Source of the DNA: Coniferiporia sulphurascens
Lineage: Eukaryota; Basidiomycota; Agaricomycetes; Hymenochaetales; Hymenochaetaceae
DNA: 64,000 bases
Reading direction: 5' to 3'
Assembly: GCA_002794785.1 (NCBI GenBank)
Contig: NBBA01000012.1
Location: forward strand, 992,001-1,056,000
In this document: positions 37,991 to 48,801 of the stretch, piece by piece
Numbering within the stretch: the first letter of the stretch is position 1
Layout of the letters: each line of letters starts with the position of its first letter
Translations under genes and position numbers: made by a program
Notes under the pieces: generated by a model
Told to the model about the DNA's origin: nothing
What the model saw: the letters and a program-made list of their open reading frames with translations, nothing else
The model's database searches: none

Positions 37991-40357
37991 ATGGCGAACT
38001 CTCCTAACCCATCTTTCAGCAGCCAGACCTTCGCCAACACCCCAGATGAAATGCATCACTACAATTCCCAGTCCCCCAACATTCCAGCATCTCACTCACC
38101 ACCTCGTCCTCTTCCGTCTCCACCTAAAGAAAACCAAGAAACTGACAAAAACATCAATATACTAGGATATCAGCAAACATTACCGTCGTCTCAGACTCCT
38201 TCAGTTCTATCTATGCCTACATCTCAGGATCCTTCCTTCAATGCTCATTTTCAGGATTTCTCATCCACCTATGCCAACTACTCGGATATTACTCTTGCAG
38301 CCCCGGTGGCCACTCCCATGGACGTCGTCTTCCCCCTTGACTCTCAATCTCTCATCCAAGCCGCCTCCCCTTCCAACACGAGTACACAGCAACTTTCACA
38401 CGTTCCAGCCCCTATCATGTCACATCAAACCTCGACCCAATCACACTCGTCTTCTTCTTCCGAACCACAAACACACCCACACAGACGTCTCCGTTTCACC
38501 CCTTCACCTGACAAATCCAACATTGAGGACCAGATTATTATTTCCGAAACCCGAAACACAATCGAAAATATACTTGCACCTGGCTCGTTCGAGGAATGGA
38601 CCCTTTCCATTGAACAAATTCTTAACTTAATAGCAAAAACGTGGCCGTCCAAATACAATCAACATCTCACCGACCACTCTATGAATTCACTCGCCAACGC
38701 CATTCAACTTTTCCACCTTCACTTTGTTCCTTCCAACACCAAAGTCACTGTTATCCACCCAGCCGACCCGAAATCTCCAATTATTTATAACAAAATCACC
38801 ATTGACGACGCTGGACAATTTGATTTCAAAGTTCGGAACCCAATTCTTTTCCCGGAATCCATATACGATAACGCTCATGACGACAACGACGATCTCTACC
38901 AAGCTGAACAGTCTACGGAAACCGACAACCCCAACATATCAACTATGATTCAAAACCTTCAATCGTCGCTTCAAGAACAGAATAAGAAACAAGCCCAAGA
39001 ACTCGAGTCTCGTCTTTTCTCTAGGATAGTTCAAATGGAAGAAACGATTGCAAACATGGAACGCATGCCCCACCGCAACCCAACAACAAACTTAACCGAT
39101 AATCGTCACATCACCTTCTCCGAAAACGAACACAAAACGGATAACGTCAGCCATGGTTTCATTCAACCAATTATTCAACCTGAAACTCCTGCCCGAATCC
39201 GACCGTCAGGACCTCGACAACGTACCCCATCACCTGTGCTTATTTGTAATCCCATAGCCAACCAACCGATCAGCACGCTTACGTATAAAGATCACCTCGG
39301 TCTAAACATGCCTTCTACCCAACCTAAACTGCTACCCTCGGCTCCCGCTTCAATATCCACTCTTACTCGATACGTCGCCAGATTCCAAGGCCAAAATATC
39401 CCTCTATCTATCAGACCAAATTCAAAAACTTTGATCGACCATATTCAACTCAAATTAGATCGTATCCCCACTGCCCGACACATACGGATCATTGGCGCGG
39501 ACTGGAATATGTCCGGAAACTGCATCTTTTCTTTCCCTAGTAACATCTCGATCAACTCGATCAACACTATTCTTCCGATTCTAAAAGAGGCATTCGAACT
39601 CCGTCCGAATCACCCTCTCACAATCTCTCGCGACACAAAATGGTCCAAAGTCATTATTAGCAATATCATCACTTCAAACGGTCCCAACATGCCCATCTTT
39701 ACCGAACTCGAAATCTTGCGATCTCTTCTCCTTAACGATCTCTTCTGTTCACTCAAAATCACCCAACCCCCTCGTTGGGCACGCAATCCGGAATTTATCA
39801 CTAAACCTCGCTCTTCTATTTCCTTCGCTTTTGAAGATATAAACGGCGACCTTCTTCGCAAAGTAACATCATCAGTATTCTTTATTTTCGGCCAATCCAC
39901 AGTTCCCGTTGAATGGAAACCCAAACCGCGCTTTTCACAATGTACCAAATGCTGGAAATTCGGACACCTCACCATTCAATGCAACCAACCTCTAGGCTGC
40001 CGCTATTGCGCGTCCAAACGCCACCTTACTTCTCAACATCGGGAAATGTGTTCGGGATGTTCTAGTGCTAGGTATCAGGAAAACCAACCTTGCGATCATT
40101 TCTTTTGTGTTAACTGTTCAGGCGCTCACCCTGCCGATTCAATTGATTGCTCACAAAGGGCCTTATATTATAATCGTTTTCCAGCGCCAGTCCGCATGTC
40201 TCTCTCTTCTCCACCGTCGCCATCAACTACCAACCCAAACCTAATCAATGTTCACCCTTCACGCCACGGTCTCTTCGCCAATACCACTACTACTCGCCCT
40301 TCTTCACCTTCCATGCATGTCGACCCGCATAATTCAGTTAACGATGATACTCTATGA
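37991..40357 (+). CDS. LINE-1 ORF1, Gag-like RNA-binding protein
   Basis: Nucleic-acid-binding protein that coats the element RNA. The frame is open from 37802 (851 codons), but ATG at 37991 (CCCCCATGGCG, MANSPNPSFSS) has the better start context and gives 788 residues. The N-terminal half is Pro/Ser/Thr-rich. A short coiled-coil-like stretch (QSSLQEQNKKQAQELESRL) follows. The C-terminus has a cluster of zinc knuckles: CTKCWKFGHLTIQC (CX2CX4HX4C), CRYC...HLTSQH and CVNCSGAHPADSIDC. The stop overlaps the ORF2 start as ATGA. Confidence 0.88.
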   Translation: MANSPNPSFSSQTFANTPDEMHHYNSQSPNIPASHSPPRPLPSPPKENQETDKNINILGYQQTLPSSQTPSVLSMPTSQDPSFNAHFQDFSSTYANYSDITLAAPVATPMDVVFPLDSQSLIQAASPSNTSTQQLSHVPAPIMSHQTSTQSHSSSSSEPQTHPHRRLRFTPSPDKSNIEDQIIISETRNTIENILAPGSFEEWTLSIEQILNLIAKTWPSKYNQHLTDHSMNSLANAIQLFHLHFVPSNTKVTVIHPADPKSPIIYNKITIDDAGQFDFKVRNPILFPESIYDNAHDDNDDLYQAEQSTETDNPNISTMIQNLQSSLQEQNKKQAQELESRLFSRIVQMEETIANMERMPHRNPTTNLTDNRHITFSENEHKTDNVSHGFIQPIIQPETPARIRPSGPRQRTPSPVLICNPIANQPISTLTYKDHLGLNMPSTQPKLLPSAPASISTLTRYVARFQGQNIPLSIRPNSKTLIDHIQLKLDRIPTARHIRIIGADWNMSGNCIFSFPSNISINSINTILPILKEAFELRPNHPLTISRDTKWSKVIISNIITSNGPNMPIFTELEILRSLLLNDLFCSLKITQPPRWARNPEFITKPRSSISFAFEDINGDLLRKVTSSVFFIFGQSTVPVEWKPKPRFSQCTKCWKFGHLTIQCNQPLGCRYCASKRHLTSQHREMCSGCSSARYQENQPCDHFFCVNCSGAHPADSIDCSQRALYYNRFPAPVRMSLSSPPSPSTTNPNLINVHPSRHGLFANTTTTRPSSPSMHVDPHNSVNDDTL

Positions 40358-43300
40358 ACCATACGCCTTTACAAATACTCCAGCTCAACGTAGCAAAAAG
40401 CGGTCCACGTACTACCCGTTTACTCAATAACCCAAATCTACATATTCTCGTTCTCCAAGAACCTTTTATTGGTTTCTCCGGCCTCAGTCGTTCCGATTCC
40501 AACCCTGACGGGATTCCTATCTTTCTTCCTATTAAACACCCGGCATGGGACTATTTTATTCCGTCCTACGACACTAACTCTCCCATTAAACCTCACGTGA
40601 TCACTTACATCAGAAAAACATTCCCTCATTTATCAGCCATATCTCGACAGGATATTACAAATCACAAAGACTTTATGACAACAGACGTCACCTACCTCAA
40701 CAAAACCTTCCGTCTTATCAACTGCTATAACTACGGTTCCGGAATCCTAGGCGATAATATTCATTTCCTTACCGACATTGATATCGATTACGACATTCCT
40801 ACCTGCGTCATGGGCGACTTTAACCTACATCATTCCGAATGGGAACTACCAAACACCTCTAATCGTCGCTCATCAGCAGAAGCGGAAACCTTCCTCACAT
40901 GGACACAAGACCAGTCTTTATTTATCCTTAACGACACCGACTTCCCTACGAGAAAAGGACAACATCGACAAAGTGATTCGATCATCGACCTAACACTTCT
41001 TAATTTTTCGGCCATCCTCTCTGACTTTTTCTTTGACTGGACATGTGTCGACATGGCAGCTTACTCTTCCGATCACATTCCAATCACTCTCGCATATCTT
41101 CCTATTAATACTGACTTTCAGCCTGATGACCCGAAAACTTCGTATAAGTATGACCCCGAAAGAAAGAAAGAATGGCTAGAAAAATTCAGTTTTCATCTCG
41201 ATAACCAACCTCTCCCTCTTTTTACAGACGACGATTCCGTTCATGAATTTGCTAATAAACTATCAGAAACAATACTACTAACGACTTCCGAAATCATGCC
41301 ACAGACTTCTTCGACAATATTCACATATTCTTTTTGGTGGAACGACGAATGCGCTCAAGCGATCAGGGCATTCCGGGACTGTTCCGAAAACTTCGAAAAA
41401 GAACACCTACACAAAGAAGCGCGTCTCATATTCAAAAAAGCAAAACAATCCTGGGCCACCTCCGTACTAGAAGGAGCGTCATCATACGATATCTACCGCT
41501 TTGCCAAATGGTCTTCTGGAAAACGAAAAACTCGGACACCACCGATTATCTTCCAAAATCAATTCGTTCACACTCCAGAAAAACAAGCGGACGTTTTTCA
41601 TCAATCTTTCTTCTCAAATGACCCGAAACCAAACATTACCGCCCTTCCGGACGATCCACCAAAGAAACCAACTCGCTCCTCACCGCTTATTACCCAAAAC
41701 GAAGTCGATACCTGTCTCAATCTCACTCACAACAATTCAGCTCCGGGCGCCTCCAACATTTCATACGCGTATATCAAATGGATTAATTCAGTATATCCGT
41801 CTATTTTACTCGACCTTTTTAACGAATGTTTTTCTCGTCATATTCACCCGTGGAAAAATGCTAATATTATTCTGATTCCTAAACCCAACAAAACCGACTC
41901 TAGCAACCCTCGATCATACCGACCCATCGCTCTCCTAGAATGTATAGGTAAAATCCTGGAAAAAATTATCGCTAAACGCCTAACATGGGATATCAGCCGT
42001 TTCAACCTCGTCCCAACTATTCAATTCGGAGGCCGCTCCAATTCGTGCACCATCGACGCCGGCTTATCACTTATTCACGACATCCAAATCGCCCATAAAA
42101 AGAAACTATGCGTATCCGCACTCGCTATCGATATCAAAGGCTACTTCGACAATGTTAATCACGCGCGGTTACTCCATTCTTTACATTTACTAGGCTTCGA
42201 CGACAAAATAGTTCTTTGGACTCAAGCATTCCTTTCTGACCGTCATATATCCTTTAAAATTGACAACTTTACGTCCGATCCAAAACCTATTCATAACGTC
42301 GGTATTCCACAAGGATCCCCTATTTCACCCATTCTTTCTACCATTTACACCGCTTTCATTCTCGACTCATTCAACTTATCCTCAGACACCTGCTTAAAAG
42401 CCTATGTTGACGACCAACTCATTCTCGTATATTCCAATTCTTATCTCGAAAACATTCATCTTCTTAAAAAAGCATTTACCATTATTTCCAACAAACTTAA
42501 CGACATCCAACTATCTATCAATCATTTAAAATCAGACCTTATTCATTTCATTAGACACGGTTTCTCTCCACCCCCATTCCCATCCATCGTTCTTCCGAAC
42601 CCTCATGGACCTCCTGCAACCATAACGCCGTCTCCTGTCATTCGTTGGCTAGGCTTCTATCTCGACCAGCGTCTTAACTTCAACGACCATATCAACCGCA
42701 TGTGCATGAGGGCACGCTCTACCACCATGGCACTACACATACTCGGGAATACTATACGAGGTCTTTCCTTCGCCAACTTCCGAACACTTCACTTCGCAAA
42801 CGTCCTCCCAGTCCTTACATACGGGTTTCAACTTTGGTTCACCGGCATCCGACAACAATCCAAAATAAACAAAATGAGCATCGCTCAGAATCAAAGCCTC
42901 CGACTCCTCACCGGAACTTTCATCACTACACCATCACACGCACTACATCGAATCGCCCATATTCTCCCTATACCAATTCTCCTCAAAAAACATAATCAAT
43001 CCACCGCACTTCGTCTTAACCGTTTACCTCTCAACTCTCAACTATTGAACCGCCTTCCGCCTTCATGGCCTCGACTTCCCACTTCAAAACCTCCTATTAC
43101 TTCTAGACATAAATCTACATCATCTAAACCGAAAACTCAACTTCATCGTCTTGCCTTCCTTGCCGACCCGCATACTGAACATATCCAACCATATCTTGCA
43201 CATCTGTCCCAACACCTCCCTTCAAATTCTTCTCAATATCATTATCAACCACTATCGTATCATCTCGAATCCGGGACATCTTCCACCGATCGAAAAAATA

Positions 43301-44301
43301 TCCAAAAAAACAAAATTATTCTTTTACATGATTCTTTATCCAAAAATATTCACAATTTAATAGTTTACACAGACGGCTCAAAAAATTACAAAAACAACAA
43401 ATCCGTCACTATCTCATCCTTCGTCATATATCATAAAGGCATTGTCGCTGATCTTGGTCATTTCTATTGCTCTCCCTCAGGCTCATCGTTCGACGCAGAA
43501 ATGTATGCCCTCGCAAAATGTACCGAACGCATCACTCTTTTCCGAAAACGTCATATTTTTTCTTCTATTCATATTAACAACATCCATTTCTTCTCTGACT
43601 CATCCTCATGTATCCCCGCCATCATTGACTTATCTCCACACGCCGCTCAATGTTCTTCAAAAATTTTCCGTTCTTTTTCAGATGCTTTTACATCTAACCC
43701 CCAACACCATATCCATCTTCATTGGTCCCCAGGTCATATCGACATTCCCGGAAACGTCATCGCCGACAACCTTACCCACTTTTCACCAATTGGTCGTCCA
43801 TTCCTATTAAAAACATACGCAGGAGAAAAGGAAGATATAAACCTTTGCGCAATTACATCATGGTCTCACCTAATCCAAAACACTAAAAACATATCGGAGT
43901 CCGGTTCATTCAATACCATCACTGGTCTACCATCTTCGAAACTACCTCAGTTTTGGAAAAAATTTTACTACCCTCGAGACATATCATCGTGCATTTTCCA
44001 TGCAATCACTGGACACGGCCACTTTGGCGACTATTACAGGCGTTTCGTTCCAACCGAATCAATTTCATGCCCTTGCGGTGCAACTATCCAAACAAGAGAT
44101 CATATCATACGTCGATGCCCTCTTCTAAAATCCGCACGCATACAAGCCTTCGGGAATGTCATTCCACCTCCGGACAATATCCTTTTTACCAAAGAATCAT
44201 TTCTTCAAAAACTCGCTTCCTTTCTTAACTCATCGAATGCCTTCACTAAATCCTTTACCGTTCACGACCCTATCCCAAATTCCAGATTCTTTCCGCCATA
44301 A
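40354..44301 (+). CDS. LINE-1 ORF2, endonuclease-reverse transcriptase-RNase H, 1,315 residues
   Basis: Catalyses target-primed reverse transcription. The APE-type endonuclease is N-terminal, with LQLNVAKSG, LVLQEPF, MGDFNLHHSEW and SSDHIPIT carrying the Asn, Glu, Asp and His catalytic residues. The reverse transcriptase spans about residues 500-770: RSYRPIALLECIGKILEKII, LAIDIKGYFDNVNHARLL, GIPQGSPISPIL and the active site AYVDD near residue 683. RNase H starts near 1005 (YTDGS, SFDAEMYAL, SDSSSCI, HWSPGHIDIPGN). A C-terminal Cys-His knuckle (CPCGATIQTRDHIIRRC) follows. No stops or frameshifts are seen and all catalytic residues are present. It starts on the ATGA that ends ORF1. Confidence 0.93.
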   Translation: MNHTPLQILQLNVAKSGPRTTRLLNNPNLHILVLQEPFIGFSGLSRSDSNPDGIPIFLPIKHPAWDYFIPSYDTNSPIKPHVITYIRKTFPHLSAISRQDITNHKDFMTTDVTYLNKTFRLINCYNYGSGILGDNIHFLTDIDIDYDIPTCVMGDFNLHHSEWELPNTSNRRSSAEAETFLTWTQDQSLFILNDTDFPTRKGQHRQSDSIIDLTLLNFSAILSDFFFDWTCVDMAAYSSDHIPITLAYLPINTDFQPDDPKTSYKYDPERKKEWLEKFSFHLDNQPLPLFTDDDSVHEFANKLSETILLTTSEIMPQTSSTIFTYSFWWNDECAQAIRAFRDCSENFEKEHLHKEARLIFKKAKQSWATSVLEGASSYDIYRFAKWSSGKRKTRTPPIIFQNQFVHTPEKQADVFHQSFFSNDPKPNITALPDDPPKKPTRSSPLITQNEVDTCLNLTHNNSAPGASNISYAYIKWINSVYPSILLDLFNECFSRHIHPWKNANIILIPKPNKTDSSNPRSYRPIALLECIGKILEKIIAKRLTWDISRFNLVPTIQFGGRSNSCTIDAGLSLIHDIQIAHKKKLCVSALAIDIKGYFDNVNHARLLHSLHLLGFDDKIVLWTQAFLSDRHISFKIDNFTSDPKPIHNVGIPQGSPISPILSTIYTAFILDSFNLSSDTCLKAYVDDQLILVYSNSYLENIHLLKKAFTIISNKLNDIQLSINHLKSDLIHFIRHGFSPPPFPSIVLPNPHGPPATITPSPVIRWLGFYLDQRLNFNDHINRMCMRARSTTMALHILGNTIRGLSFANFRTLHFANVLPVLTYGFQLWFTGIRQQSKINKMSIAQNQSLRLLTGTFITTPSHALHRIAHILPIPILLKKHNQSTALRLNRLPLNSQLLNRLPPSWPRLPTSKPPITSRHKSTSSKPKTQLHRLAFLADPHTEHIQPYLAHLSQHLPSNSSQYHYQPLSYHLESGTSSTDRKNIQKNKIILLHDSLSKNIHNLIVYTDGSKNYKNNKSVTISSFVIYHKGIVADLGHFYCSPSGSSFDAEMYALAKCTERITLFRKRHIFSSIHINNIHFFSDSSSCIPAIIDLSPHAAQCSSKIFRSFSDAFTSNPQHHIHLHWSPGHIDIPGNVIADNLTHFSPIGRPFLLKTYAGEKEDINLCAITSWSHLIQNTKNISESGSFNTITGLPSSKLPQFWKKFYYPRDISSCIFHAITGHGHFGDYYRRFVPTESISCPCGATIQTRDHIIRRCPLLKSARIQAFGNVIPPPDNILFTKESFLQKLASFLNSSNAFTKSFTVHDPIPNSRFFPP

Positions 44302-44474
44302 TTTCCATATTATCTTTTCATCCGAAACAAAAACCTCATACCCTTCATAGAATTAAAACCAGGAACTTCATATCTTGTTAATCTCCTCTGACACGACACC
44401 TCACTTTTCTCATATCCGCGTCTTTTACTGTGTAATGTAGCGGTATACAAATGCTGATTTAAAAAAAAAAAAAA

Positions 44475-44560
44475 GGACTCGTCACCAGTACCTGGCCGAC
44501 GGCATCGCACACTTCACGCATAAATAACACGGCTCGCTATCGACTTGGCGGTGTGAAAAC
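44475..44560 (+). promoter_or_regulatory. Orphan AAD-type promoter, right half beyond LINE-1
   Basis: Starts with GGACTCGTCACCAGTACCTG and continues with GGCCGACGGC, as in the AAD A and AAD C promoters. A TATA-like CATAAATAAC follows near 44520. No AAD coding sequence follows before the next complete promoter at 44727. It looks like a promoter-only relic of another AAD unit. Confidence 0.55.
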
Positions 44561-44726
44561 ATCGCATGATTACGCAGCAGTCAATGTTAGGAAAGTGACT
44601 CAAGCAAATCCCAAAGATGGCTCCGAACTTCCGAACCCCACGGATGACTTCTATATCTAATAAACAGTACAGCTCGACTAGTTTTCAGTCGTCTCGCGGC
44701 TCCGTCGGACTCAATAAGGCTCACGA

Positions 44727-44800
44727 GTGCCGGAGGACTCGTCACCAGTACTTGCCGACGGCGGCACTCGTAATGCCCTGGTACTTTGCGTATAAAAAAG
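44727..44800 (+). promoter_or_regulatory. AAD A promoter: conserved element and TATA box
   Basis: The element GTGCCGGAGGACTCGTCACC at 44727-44746 is followed by TTGCCGACGGCGG and a TATA box (TATAAAAAAG, 44791-44800). The spacing to the ATG is 140 bp for the element and about 76 bp for the TATA. Confidence 0.65.
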
Positions 44801-44866
44801 TGTGGCTTGCTGCTCAACTTCTCCCATCTCATCTTTAAACCTCACCGTCCACACAGCACTTTGAAA

Positions 44867-46194
44867 ATGTCACTCTGGGCACCTGCTCCTGCGCCAGCCA
44901 ATCCCCTCGGCCGCTACCGCGTGCTGTCGCCACTCGCTGGAGTGCGTGTCTCGCCGCTCCAGCTAGGCGCTATGAATATTGGGGACCAGTGGGGAAAATA
45001 TGGTATGGGAGAAATGGACAAGGAATCGTCGTTTAAATTACTCGATGCTTTTTACGATGCCGGTGGGAACTTTATTGACACAGCCAACAACTAGTGCGTT
45101 ACTCACAGTCTGGTGAATTAATATATTATACATAACTGATCTTCACCCACACTCTTAGTCAGGACGAGACTTCTGAAGCCTTCATCGGCGAGTGGGCGGA
45201 GAGACGTGGTATCCGAGACCAGCTTGTTATTGCGACGAAGGTACGTGACTGCAGCTTTCCTTCACGCGATAATATATTGAACTTACTATGTATACATTGA
45301 TAAGTACACGTCGGACTATAAGCGCGGACAAGACAATATCAATATCAAGGCTAACTATACGGGCAATAACGCTAAATCGCTAAAGGTCAGCGTAGAGGCG
45401 AGTCTCAAGAAGCTCCGCACGAGCTACATCGACATCCTCTACGTCCATTGGTGGGACTACAACACCTCCATTGAGGAGATCATGAACAATTTGCATAACC
45501 TCGTCGCCTCGGGAAAGGTACTTTATCTGGGAGTGTCGGACACACCTGCGTGGGTCGTCTCGGCTGCGAACCAGTACGCGAAGGATCACGGCAAGACACC
45601 GTTCGTGATCTACCAGGGTGCGTGGAACGTCATGGCACGCAGCTTCGAACGCGATATCATTCCGATGGCGCGTTCACTTGGGCTGGCGCTTGCACCTTGG
45701 AACGTACTTGCGGGAGGACGTCTACGCACAGACGCAGAGGAGAAACGCCGTTCTGAGTCCGGAGAGAATGGCCGCACGGTTTGGCATGCCGATTGGATGC
45801 GTAACGAAGACGAAAGGAAGGTCTGTGCGGCACTGGAAAAAGTGGCAAATGAAGTTGGGACAGAGCATATCACAGCTGTCGCAATTGCATACGTGATGCA
45901 GAAGACGCCTTACGTGTTCCCCATCATTGGTGGACGAAAGGTAGAACGTCTGATGGCGAACACCGAGGCACTTAAGATCTCGTTAACGGACGAGCAAATA
46001 AAGTACATCGAGAGCATCATTCCGTTTGACCCAGGATTCCCGAACGCTATGGTTGTGAGTGACTTTTACGATCCTTACAGTCTTGAAATTTACATTCTCC
46101 TTCACAGGGTGATGGTTCGGCGAAAAGCTTATTACTCGGATCAGCTGCATATGAGGACGCATGGCCGCTGAGGCAGGCGATACGACCTCAGTAG
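44867..46194 (+). CDS. Aryl-alcohol dehydrogenase (AKR family), gene A, 381 residues
   Basis: NADPH-dependent aldo-keto reductase of the fungal aryl-alcohol dehydrogenase/norsolorinic acid reductase type, which interconverts aromatic aldehydes and alcohols in lignin-derived metabolism (substrate inferred from family). Exons: 44867-45093, 45159-45240, 45305-46054, 46108-46194; the sum is 1,146 nt. Start [20 protein letters not shown]. The catalytic tetrad is visible: Asp71 (FIDTANN), Tyr76, Lys103 (IATK) and His151 (YVHWWD). NADP-binding features are [20 protein letters not shown] near the C-terminus. Intron 1 splits the Tyr76 codon, and intron 2 follows the Lys103 codon. The 5' and 3' flanks resemble gene C rather than gene B. 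Confidence 0.92.
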
Positions 46195-46880
46195 TTGAAC
46201 GTTACTGCGACAACTGTACAGTATATCGATATTAAAAAAGCGGTTGCATGTACTTACAAAGGCGTACTTGAAACGATTAATAAGAAATGAATGGCCCAAC
46301 CCCCAAAACAAGACGTACCCTTTGTTGGTTTTCAGCAATTTTCGGCGCGTGAAAATGTTTTCCGTACACCAACGTAGATATCTTGTAACCAGTAGATAAT
46401 CGCGCGAGGAAACCGAGCGCATACAAGCAGTAAAAAAATTCTACGATAAATAATTCAGACTCGAGCTCGAACTTCAACAACCATCGTTGGACATTCGCCT
46501 GGCAGACCGTATCTAACTACTGCTCAATAAGGAATAAGTGGTAGCTAAACAAACGGGACCTCAAAAGCTTCTGAACAGGAGCATCGGCACAGATATCGTG
46601 ACTTGGTCATTACGCCGGGAAAAAATCGAGCGAGCTGGTTTTTACCAATATTCTCCGATCGCATCTACTGTCCGGGTTATTTTTTTTTACGAGAGACCCG
46701 ATGTGCACAAAAGATAAGCGTTGAGTGGAGGTCGTAGAAACACTGGGAACAGTACCCTCCCTATTTACTTCATACCGAAGAGAAGGCCGGGCTTGCCGGA
46801 AACAGCTGCCGAGACCGTCAGATGACACAGCGATTAATCATCAACGCAAATCATAGATCGTATCAGTGATGAATGCGGAC
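46195..46880. other. Intergenic DNA between AAD A and AAD B
   Basis: The first about 100 bp (GTACTTGAAACGATTAAT and following) matches the 3' flank of AAD C, so it is probably 3' UTR. The rest has no recognisable gene or element. Confidence 0.5.
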
Positions 46881-46985
46881 GTGCCGAGGGGAGTCGTAAT
46901 GCTCACCGCCGAACTTAAGGAGGTCGTCACCGGCTCCCGAGACAAAATAACATATCAAAACATTTCCAGATTATGCATATAAGAG
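46881..46985 (+). promoter_or_regulatory. AAD B promoter: diverged AAD element and TATA-like box
   Basis: GTGCCGAGGGGAGTCGTAAT at 46881 resembles the shared element, and a second partial copy (GGTCGTCACCGGCTCC) lies near 46922. A TATA-like CATATAAGAGG near 46976 sits about 80 bp before the ATG. It is less conserved than in genes A and C. Confidence 0.5.
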
Positions 46986-47058
46986 GTTAGTATTTCTACT
47001 ATCTTTTCTCATCCGCTGTCCAATTTTCTTACCCCACGAACCAAGTTACACCGCTGAA

Positions 47059-48364
47059 ATGTCTCTCTGGGCCCCCGCTCCCCCGCCACCCACTCCCCTC
47101 GGACGCTACCGCGTGCTCTCCCCGCTCGCCGGCGTGCGCGTCTCGCCACTCCAGCTTGGCGCTATGAGCATTGGCGACAAGTGGGGAAAAGGAATGGGTG
47201 AGATGGACAAGGAGGCGTCATTCAAGCTCCTCGACGCATTCTATGGCGCCGGTGGAAATTTTATTGATACCGCCAATAACTAGTCAGATTCATCTTCCTC
47301 ATGCCCATCTATATTGCTCATGATTTGCTTGTACTAGCCAAGGTGAGACGTCTGAGGCGTTCATCGGCGAGTGGGCAGAGAAACGCGGAATCCGAGACCA
47401 GCTCGTTATTGCGACCAAGGTGTGCGAATCATTTCCCTGGTTTTGGAAACTCGTCTGATGCGCCGGATAGTACACAACAAATTACAAGCGCGGGCGTGAC
47501 GACATCAACATTAAAGTCAATTTCACAGGAAACAATGGCAAATCGCTCAAGATCAGCGTTGAGGAGAGTTTGAAGAAGCTGCGCACGAGCTACATCGACA
47601 TCCTTTATGTGCACTGGTGGGACTATGAGACCTCCATCGAAGAGGTCATGAACAACCTACATAACCTCGTTACCTCAGGGAAAGTGCTTTATCTCGGCAT
47701 ATCCGACTCGCCCGCGTGGGTCGTAGCCTCTGCTAATCGGTATGCAACGGATCACGGAAAGACGCCATTCGTTATATACCAGGGTGCGTGGAACGTCATG
47801 GCACGCAGTTTCGAACGCGATATCATTCCGATGGCACGGACACTCGGTCTCGCGCTCGCTCCCTGGAATGTACTCGCTGCGGGACGTCTACGCACGGATG
47901 CAGAAGAGGCACGGCGCGCTGAATCCGGAGAGAAAGGTCGCATGACCATGCGGCCTGACTGGATGCGCAACGAGGAGGAGAAGATGATGAGCGATGCACT
48001 AGAGAAAGTAGCGAAGGAGGTGGGGACGGAGCACATCACGGCAGTCGCGATTGCATACGTGATGCAGAAGACGCCCTACGTATTCCCCATCATCGGTGGC
48101 CGCAAAGTGGAACATCTTATGGCGAACATCGAGGCACTCAAGATATCGCTTTCGGATGAACAAATAACATACATCGAGAGCATCCTACCGTTTGACCCAG
48201 GATTCCCCAATATTTTTGTTGTAAGTGAATTAACTTATATCTGTATAAATTTTTGATTAACATGTCTCTAGGGCGACGGCACATCGTCTAGTTGGGCATT
48301 GAAGAACGCGGCGCATGTTGATCGATGGCCACTGAAACAGGTTATTCGACCGCAGGAAAACTAA
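47059..48364 (+). CDS. Aryl-alcohol dehydrogenase (AKR family), gene B, 382 residues
   Basis: Paralogue of gene A with the same predicted reaction. Exons: 47059-47282, 47338-47419, 47471-48220, 48272-48364; the sum is 1,149 nt. Exon 1 lacks one codon of the GKxGMGEMD loop (reads GKGMGEMD), and the C-terminus ends AIRPQ-like but two residues longer (VIRPQEN). Asp, Tyr (TA|C across intron 1), Lys and His of the tetrad are retained. Intron 1 has the weak donor GTCAGA. It is the most diverged of the three live copies ([23 protein letters not shown]). Confidence 0.92.
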
Positions 48365-48725
48365 ATTCGACGTCTTGTATGATATTAAAGGTATAGAGTA
48401 AACACTATTGTAATTACATTGATAGGAAACAATTATAAGTTTCCGGGGATAACAAACAAACCGCCGAAGGGTTTGGTTATTTTAACAAGAGACATGGAAG
48501 GCCTCCGACCGGTAAATCCGTGAACGTTCTTGTAAGCAGGGTGAAAACAAAAATAAATCCGAAAATAGGAGCATCCTCCGAATTCTTGCGTGATGGAGGG
48601 TAAATCAGGGTTTCAAAGAAGAAATTAGCTCGCATGGGGCCGTTGCAATTGAGAGAGAAATTATTAATAGACAAATCCGTAGCGAATGGGAAGTAACGAT
48701 AGACGAGAGCTGAAACAACTACTTT
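48365..48725. other. Intergenic DNA downstream of AAD B
   Basis: AT-rich sequence with no recognisable gene. Probably 3' UTR of gene B followed by the left flank of the MITE that LINE-2 entered. Confidence 0.45.
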
Positions 48726-48801
48726 AAATGTACACTGACCGCATCCTCCTTGTCCTCTAACCACCACCATCTAGGTAGTCTTTTCGAGCACTCTGCCCTC
48801 T

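Larger units (their letters stand above)
37796..44474 (+). mobile_element. Full-length Tad1-like LINE (LINE-1) with intact ORF1 and ORF2
   Basis: Non-LTR retrotransposon of about 6.7 kb, bounded by a 14-bp target duplication (AAGGACTCGTCACC). The 3' end is a 14-A tail (44461-44474), which shares its last two As with the duplication. Two long overlapping ORFs are open throughout. The 5' terminus (CCTTGACCTCTGACCACCAT) matches the 5' terminus of LINE-2, which argues that neither is 5'-truncated. Endonuclease, RT and RNase H in ORF2 with cysteine-rich ORF1 fit the fungal Tad1 clade. It may be recently active; this is inference from intact frames. Confidence 0.92.
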
